From Acinetobacter sp. (GTDB lineage Bacteria; Pseudomonadota; Gammaproteobacteria; Pseudomonadales; Moraxellaceae): 10,331 nt of DNA. Position numbers and translations under genes: made by a program. The DNA lies in contig JAUNHS010000062.1 of the NCBI GenBank assembly GCA_030523805.1, positions 1 through 10,331 on the forward strand, read 5' to 3'. Each line of letters begins with the position of its first letter. The first letter of the stretch is position 1. Shown here in pieces: positions 6,574 to 10,331 of the stretch. The notes under the pieces are model-generated. The model searched no databases and was not told the origin of the DNA. It saw only the letters and a program-made list of their open reading frames with translations.

Positions 6574-7959
6574 TTGAGCAATCATTCTAGTACTCAATCC
6601 ACAGCGAAGCTACAAAAAAATCTTTTACTGTGGCATGTGATTATTATTGGTTTGGCTTATATTCAGCCAATGACTTTATTTGATACCTTTGGCATGGTAT
6701 CTCGTGATAGTGGAGCACATGTTCCCACATCGTATATTTTTGCATTATTTGCCATTTTATTGACATCTGTCAGCTATGGCATGATGATTCGCCGTTATCC
6801 ATCGTCAGGTTCGGCTTATACTTATGCACAAAAAGCCATTCACCCCAATGTAGGTTTTATGGTGGGTTGGTCGTCGTGGATGGATTATTTACTTGCACCG
6901 ATGGTTAATATTATTTTGGCGAGAATTTATTTAGAAGACTTGTTCCCAGATGTTAATCCGTGGGTGTGGGTGATTGCCTTAACTGCTGGAATGACCATTA
7001 TTAACCTGTTTGGCTCACGTTTTGTGGCACGCTTTAATAGTACCATTGTGTTTGTGCAGTTGGCAGTCATTGCTTATTTTACCTACAATGTGTATGACTT
7101 TTTGTCCAATGGCATTACGGCAGATGGAGCGATTGATACGGCAAAATATCAGCTGTGGAGTTTAGATCCATTTTGGAATGACAGCACGCAAATGGGAGCA
7201 TTAATTGCAGGGGCGACGTTGCTTTGTTTCTCATTTACAGGGTTTGATGCTTTATCGTCATTGGCAGAAGAAACGAAAGATGCGGAAAAAGTATTGCCAC
7301 GAGCGATTGTCGGTACATCGCTGATTGCAGGGATTATCTTTATTATCAGCACTTATTTCTTGCAAATTTATTTCCCAAGCAATCCTGAAAATTATTTCAA
7401 ATTGGTAGATGAAACGCAACCTGAGATTTTACAGTATGTATTAGGCGAAGCGTTGAAAACTATTGTGTTGTATTTTGCGATTGTTACCGTGATGGCTTCA
7501 GGGATTTCAGCTCATGCAGGCGTATCTCGTTTGATGTATGTGATGGGGCGTGATGGCGTGATTAATAAACGCATTTTCTCACACATTAGCCCAAAACTTT
7601 ATACACCGACGTACAACATTTTGATTGTGGGAGCGATTGCTTTAACCGCAGGATATTTTGAATTGGAAAGCGTGGTGGAACTCATCAGTTTTGGTGCATT
7701 GACAGCGTTTACTTTCGTCAATTTCTCGGTGGTGTGCCAATATGTGTTCCGTGATGGGCGTTATCATACATTGGGCGATGTATTGAAATACATCTGTATT
7801 CCTGTTGGTGGTTTTATTGCAGTCTTTTTGATGTGGCTGAATATTGATTTGACCGCATTGGCCGTTGGTTTAAGCTGGGCGATGATTGGTATGTTCTACC
7901 TTGCGTGGCTGACCAAAGGCTTTAGTAAACCGACACCACAGCATAATGAGTTTGATTAG
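6574..7959 (+). CDS. APC-superfamily amine/amino acid importer, PuuP-like (putrescine importer family)
   Basis: 461 residues from the chosen start, the same length as E. coli PuuP as I recall it. APC transporters have about 12 membrane helices and use ion-coupled uptake in the inner membrane. Segments very close to PuuP are GLAYIQPMTLFDTFG (26-40), RYPSSGSAYTYAQKAI (74-89), GFMVGWSSWMDYLLAP (94-109), CFSFTGFDALSSLAEETKDA (218-237) and HAGVSRLMYVMGRDGV (near 7513). The start is inferred to be TTG 6574 because GAGGA at 6562-6566 lies 7 bases upstream and the product then begins MSNHSS. An in-frame ATG at 6547 and TTG at 6511 would add residues with no family match. It is divergent from an ExaC-type dehydrogenase. 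Putrescine is the leading substrate guess; another amine is possible. Confidence 0.88.
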   Translation: MSNHSSTQSTAKLQKNLLLWHVIIIGLAYIQPMTLFDTFGMVSRDSGAHVPTSYIFALFAILLTSVSYGMMIRRYPSSGSAYTYAQKAIHPNVGFMVGWSSWMDYLLAPMVNIILARIYLEDLFPDVNPWVWVIALTAGMTIINLFGSRFVARFNSTIVFVQLAVIAYFTYNVYDFLSNGITADGAIDTAKYQLWSLDPFWNDSTQMGALIAGATLLCFSFTGFDALSSLAEETKDAEKVLPRAIVGTSLIAGIIFIISTYFLQIYFPSNPENYFKLVDETQPEILQYVLGEALKTIVLYFAIVTVMASGISAHAGVSRLMYVMGRDGVINKRIFSHISPKLYTPTYNILIVGAIALTAGYFELESVVELISFGALTAFTFVNFSVVCQYVFRDGRYHTLGDVLKYICIPVGGFIAVFLMWLNIDLTALAVGLSWAMIGMFYLAWLTKGFSKPTPQHNEFD

Positions 7960-8001
7960 CGTTAATGCAACATTGATGCGTAGCATTCATTAAGCAAATG
8001 A

Positions 8002-8031
8002 AAAAAGGGGCGTGTAATAACGTCCCTTTTT
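8002..8031. terminator. Bidirectional terminator between the importer and exporter genes
   Basis: AAAAAGGGGCGT (8002-8013) pairs with ACGTCCCTTTTT (8020-8031) with one G-T wobble and a 6-base loop. It lies 42 bases after the importer stop and 17 bases beyond the exporter stop, with A and T runs on both sides, so it can serve both converging transcripts. Confidence 0.88.
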
Positions 8032-8048
8032 GTTATTTTTGTATAGTT

Positions 8049-8687
8049 TTACAGCCAAGTTTGAGCAATATCCCATAATAAAAGCATAGAAAATAATAAA
8101 AATAATCCACCTGCAATGCTATCAATCCAACGTGTTGCTGCTTGGTAATAATGTTGGACTTTGGCAAGGGAAAATATATAAGCTAAAGTGCTAAATACAA
8201 TCCACGTCTCTAAGGTAAGTATTGTGCCTAATAACAGTTTTGTTTGATGTAAATGCGTATCTTGTATTGCTAAAGAAAATACGCTGGCAAAATAAATTAA
8301 GACTTTAGGGTTGGATAAATTGGTCATTAAACCTAATGAAAGTAATTGTAATGCAGATTGTTTGGTTGGCTGTATGCTCTGTTGTGTAGAAATTTGCTGT
8401 GATGATGTCCATGCACTTTTGAGCATAGCAAAGCCCATTTTTGCTAAAAAGATTGCACCAAATAGCGTAATGGCTGTTTGTACGCCTTGCCATTGTTGTA
8501 ATATCACACTAAAACCCGTTAAAGTAATGGCAATCCAAATAGCAATCCCTAAACTAATACCTAATGCACACCAAAAAGCAGCAATACGCCCTTGAGAAAT
8601 TGCAATTTTACTGGTTAATAGAATATCTGGACCTGGGCTTAATTGAGCCATAAAATGTAATAAAGCAATGGTTAAAAAAGTATTCAT
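8049..8687 (-). CDS. LysE/RhtB-family amino acid exporter
   Basis: 212 residues, the usual length of the RhtB branch. The family exports amino acids such as lysine, threonine or homoserine lactone across the inner membrane. The signature SPGPDILL is at 17-24, followed by KIAISQGRIAAFWCALGISLG and the conserved LSNPKVLIYF (124-133). About six hydrophobic segments are visible. ATG 8687 gives the family-typical N-terminus MNTFLTIALLHFMAQ. An upstream ATG at 8747 would add 20 polar residues and lies ahead of the predicted transcription start near 8743, so it is rejected. No good Shine-Dalgarno sequence precedes 8687. It is divergent from secA and has no biosynthetic neighbour, so the exported substrate is unknown. 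Confidence 0.88.
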   Translation of the reverse strand: MNTFLTIALLHFMAQLSPGPDILLTSKIAISQGRIAAFWCALGISLGIAIWIAITLTGFSVILQQWQGVQTAITLFGAIFLAKMGFAMLKSAWTSSQQISTQQSIQPTKQSALQLLSLGLMTNLSNPKVLIYFASVFSLAIQDTHLHQTKLLLGTILTLETWIVFSTLAYIFSLAKVQHYYQAATRWIDSIAGGLFLLFSMLLLWDIAQTWL

Positions 8688-8749
8688 AAAATTGCACGGT
8701 AAATTTGATTTGAAAAATATATAGGGATTTTTGCGAGATGATGCCATGT

Positions 8750-8779
8750 ATTTTAAGTGAGTTTATAGACATTTGCCAA
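8750..8779 (-). promoter_or_regulatory. Sigma70-type promoter of the LysE-family exporter gene
   Basis: On the minus strand, TTGGCA (8779-8774, 5/6) and TAAAAT (8755-8750, 5/6) are separated by 18 bp. Transcription would start near 8743, leaving a leader of about 56 bases before ATG 8687 and placing the upstream ATG at 8747 outside the message. Confidence 0.5.
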
Positions 8780-8798
8780 ATTTTTTACTAAATTACCC

Positions 8799-8826
8799 TT
8801 GTAGTTCATAAAAAAAACGCCATAAT
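8799..8826 (+). promoter_or_regulatory. Possible promoter of secA
   Basis: TTGTAG (8799-8804, a weak match) and CATAAT (8821-8826, 5/6) are separated by 16 bp. Transcription would begin near 8833, giving a leader of roughly 36 bases. The -35 box is poor, so this is tentative. Confidence 0.3.
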
Positions 8827-8868
8827 ATGAGATAATTTTATCATTTTAAAAATTAGAGAGTTTTCTAT

Positions 8869-10331
8869 ATGTTATCCAGTCTAATCGGCGGCATTTTTGG
8901 TACAAAAAATGAGCGTGAACTTAAGCGTATGCGTAAAATAGTGGGGAAAATTAACGCACTTGAACCAACGATTTCCGCACTCAGCGATGATGACTTATCT
9001 GCCAAAACCAATGAGTTTAAGCAACGCTACCAAAATGGCGAAAGTTTAGATAAATTATTGCCTGAAGCCTTTGCTGTATGCCGTGAAGCTGCAAAACGTG
9101 TGATGGGTATGCGTCATTATGATGTACAGTTGATTGGTGGTATTACGCTGCATGAAGGTAAAATTGCCGAAATGCGTACTGGTGAAGGTAAAACCTTGAT
9201 GGGTACATTGGCGTGTTATCTCAATGCGATTAGTGGCGATGGCGTACACGTTATTACGGTAAACGACTATTTGGCAAAGCGTGATGCCGAATTAAACCGT
9301 CCTTTATATGAATTTTTGGGGTTGAGCATTGGCATTATTTATTCTATGCAAGATCCACATGAAAAGAGTTTGGCATACCGTGCCGACATTACTTACGGTA
9401 CAAATAACGAATTTGGCTTTGACTATCTGCGTGATAACATGGTTTTTGCCAAAGAAGAGAAAAAGCAACGTGGCTTGGCGTATGCCATTATTGACGAAGT
9501 GGATTCTATTTTAATTGATGAAGCTCGTACGCCATTAATCATTTCAGGGCAAAGTGAAGACTCATCACAACTCTATGCTTTGATGGATCAAATTCCACCA
9601 AAATTACACGCACAAAAAGAAGAAAAAGTGGCTGATGGTGGGCATTTCTGGATTGATGAAAAGCAACGCTCTATTGAAATTACCGAAGCTGGCTATGAAG
9701 TCATTGAAAAAGAATTGGTGAATTTAGGTTTGCTGAAAGAAGGCGAGAGCTTATATTCAGCTGTAAACTTAAATTTGGTGCAACACGTTACCGCTGCGGT
9801 ACGAGCACATTATTTATACCAACTCAATGTCCACTATATTATCCATGATGGTGAAATTATCATCGTAGATGAAAATACTGGACGTACCATGCCAGGTCGT
9901 CGTTGGTCGGAAGGTTTGCACCAAGCAGTTGAAGCGAAAGAAGGTTTGACCATTCAACCTGAAAACCAAACCATGGCAACCACGACATTCCAAAACTATT
10001 TCCGTTTATACCGTAAATTATCAGGTATGACAGGTACGGCTGATACTGAAGCTGCGGAAATGAAAGAAATTTATGGTTTAGATGTGGTGATTATTCCAAC
10101 GCATCGCCCAATGGTACGTCAAGATCTAAATGATGTGATTTATTTGACGCAAGAAGCGAAATACAATGCCATCATTCAAGAAATTTTGCGTATTCAAGAA
10201 AGCAAAGCACCTATTTTGATTGGTACAGCAACCATTGAAGCCAGTGAAATTTTATCGCAAAAATTAAACCAAGCAGGCATTCAGCACGAAGTATTGAATG
10301 CAAAACAGCACGAACGTGAAGCTGATATTAT
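8869..10331 (+). CDS. secA: Protein translocase ATPase SecA, 5' part (cut by the window edge)
   Basis: The first 487 codons of a gene expected to encode about 900 residues; it is open to the last base. SecA drives secretory proteins through the SecYEG channel by ATP hydrolysis and cycles between cytoplasm and inner membrane. Visible are the Walker A motif MRTGEGKT (102-109, Lys108), the Walker B/DEAD motif DEVD (209-212), [15 protein letters not shown] (176-190), the preprotein cross-linking region from about 228, and [19 protein letters not shown] leading into the second nucleotide-binding domain. Motif numbering equals that of E. coli SecA. ATG 8869 follows GAGAG (8856-8860) by 8 bases. The 120-bp gap to the divergent exporter gene is too short for a secM-like leader gene, so E. 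coli-style SecM arrest control is absent here. Truncation is only due to the window. Confidence 0.97.
   Translation, partial: MLSSLIGGIFGTKNERELKRMRKIVGKINALEPTISALSDDDLSAKTNEFKQRYQNGESLDKLLPEAFAVCREAAKRVMGMRHYDVQLIGGITLHEGKIAEMRTGEGKTLMGTLACYLNAISGDGVHVITVNDYLAKRDAELNRPLYEFLGLSIGIIYSMQDPHEKSLAYRADITYGTNNEFGFDYLRDNMVFAKEEKKQRGLAYAIIDEVDSILIDEARTPLIISGQSEDSSQLYALMDQIPPKLHAQKEEKVADGGHFWIDEKQRSIEITEAGYEVIEKELVNLGLLKEGESLYSAVNLNLVQHVTAAVRAHYLYQLNVHYIIHDGEIIIVDENTGRTMPGRRWSEGLHQAVEAKEGLTIQPENQTMATTTFQNYFRLYRKLSGMTGTADTEAAEMKEIYGLDVVIIPTHRPMVRQDLNDVIYLTQEAKYNAIIQEILRIQESKAPILIGTATIEASEILSQKLNQAGIQHEVLNAKQHEREADI

Noticed and set aside
8688..8747. N-terminal extension of the LysE-family exporter to ATG 8747
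   Set aside because: It adds polar residues before a family-typical N-terminus and lies upstream of the predicted transcription start.
8831..8842. GATAA-TT-TTATC dyad in the secA leader as a Fur box
   Set aside because: Only about 10 of 19 positions match the consensus on hand alignment in an A+T-rich stretch, and there is no reason to expect iron control of secA.
10200..10331. Truncated secA pseudogene
   Set aside because: The reading frame is intact to the last base; the gene simply continues past the window.

Overview
The window looks like ordinary chromosome from a gammaproteobacterium of the Moraxellaceae, most likely Acinetobacter or a close relative. The basis is the A+T-rich composition, GGT/CGT-rich codon use in the strongly expressed genes, an AlgW-type membrane-anchored protease, an ExaC/AcoD-type aldehyde dehydrogenase and a SecA close to the E. 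coli pattern. No tRNA, rRNA, IS element, integrase or CRISPR array was seen. Species was not determined.

Layout, left to right. (1) 1-174: regulatory region with a good sigma70 promoter and an overlapping Fur-box-like inverted repeat. (2) 175-2238 (+): TonB-dependent outer membrane receptor, closed by a strong terminator. (3) 2295-2454: leader with a perfect 16-bp palindrome, then an AlgW/DegS-type serine protease (2455-3627, +) and a terminator. (4) 3742-4590 (+): orphan alpha/beta-hydrolase-like protein whose 5' end carries a pentanucleotide tandem repeat, a possible phase-variation switch. It converges on (5) 4661-6172 (-): an ExaC-type aldehyde dehydrogenase, with a shared bidirectional terminator. 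(6) 6173-6573: divergent control region with a 10-bp inverted repeat and a 10-bp tandem repeat. (7) 6574-7959 (+): PuuP-like amine/putrescine importer, which converges on (8) 8049-8687 (-): LysE/RhtB-type exporter, again with a bidirectional terminator. (9) 8869-10331 (+): secA, cut by the right edge of the window at codon 487.

Most genes are separate transcription units bounded by hairpin terminators. The one functional pairing suggested by layout is the divergent importer/aldehyde dehydrogenase pair, which could supply and oxidise an amine-derived aldehyde; the amine-converting enzyme is not in the window. The receptor is probably iron-responsive. AlgW and SecA are envelope housekeeping functions. 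The most unusual item is the (CAGCA)n tract inside the hydrolase gene: gain or loss of one unit would end translation within about 90 bases of the tract. I saw no defence system, phage module or other clearly new multi-gene system.
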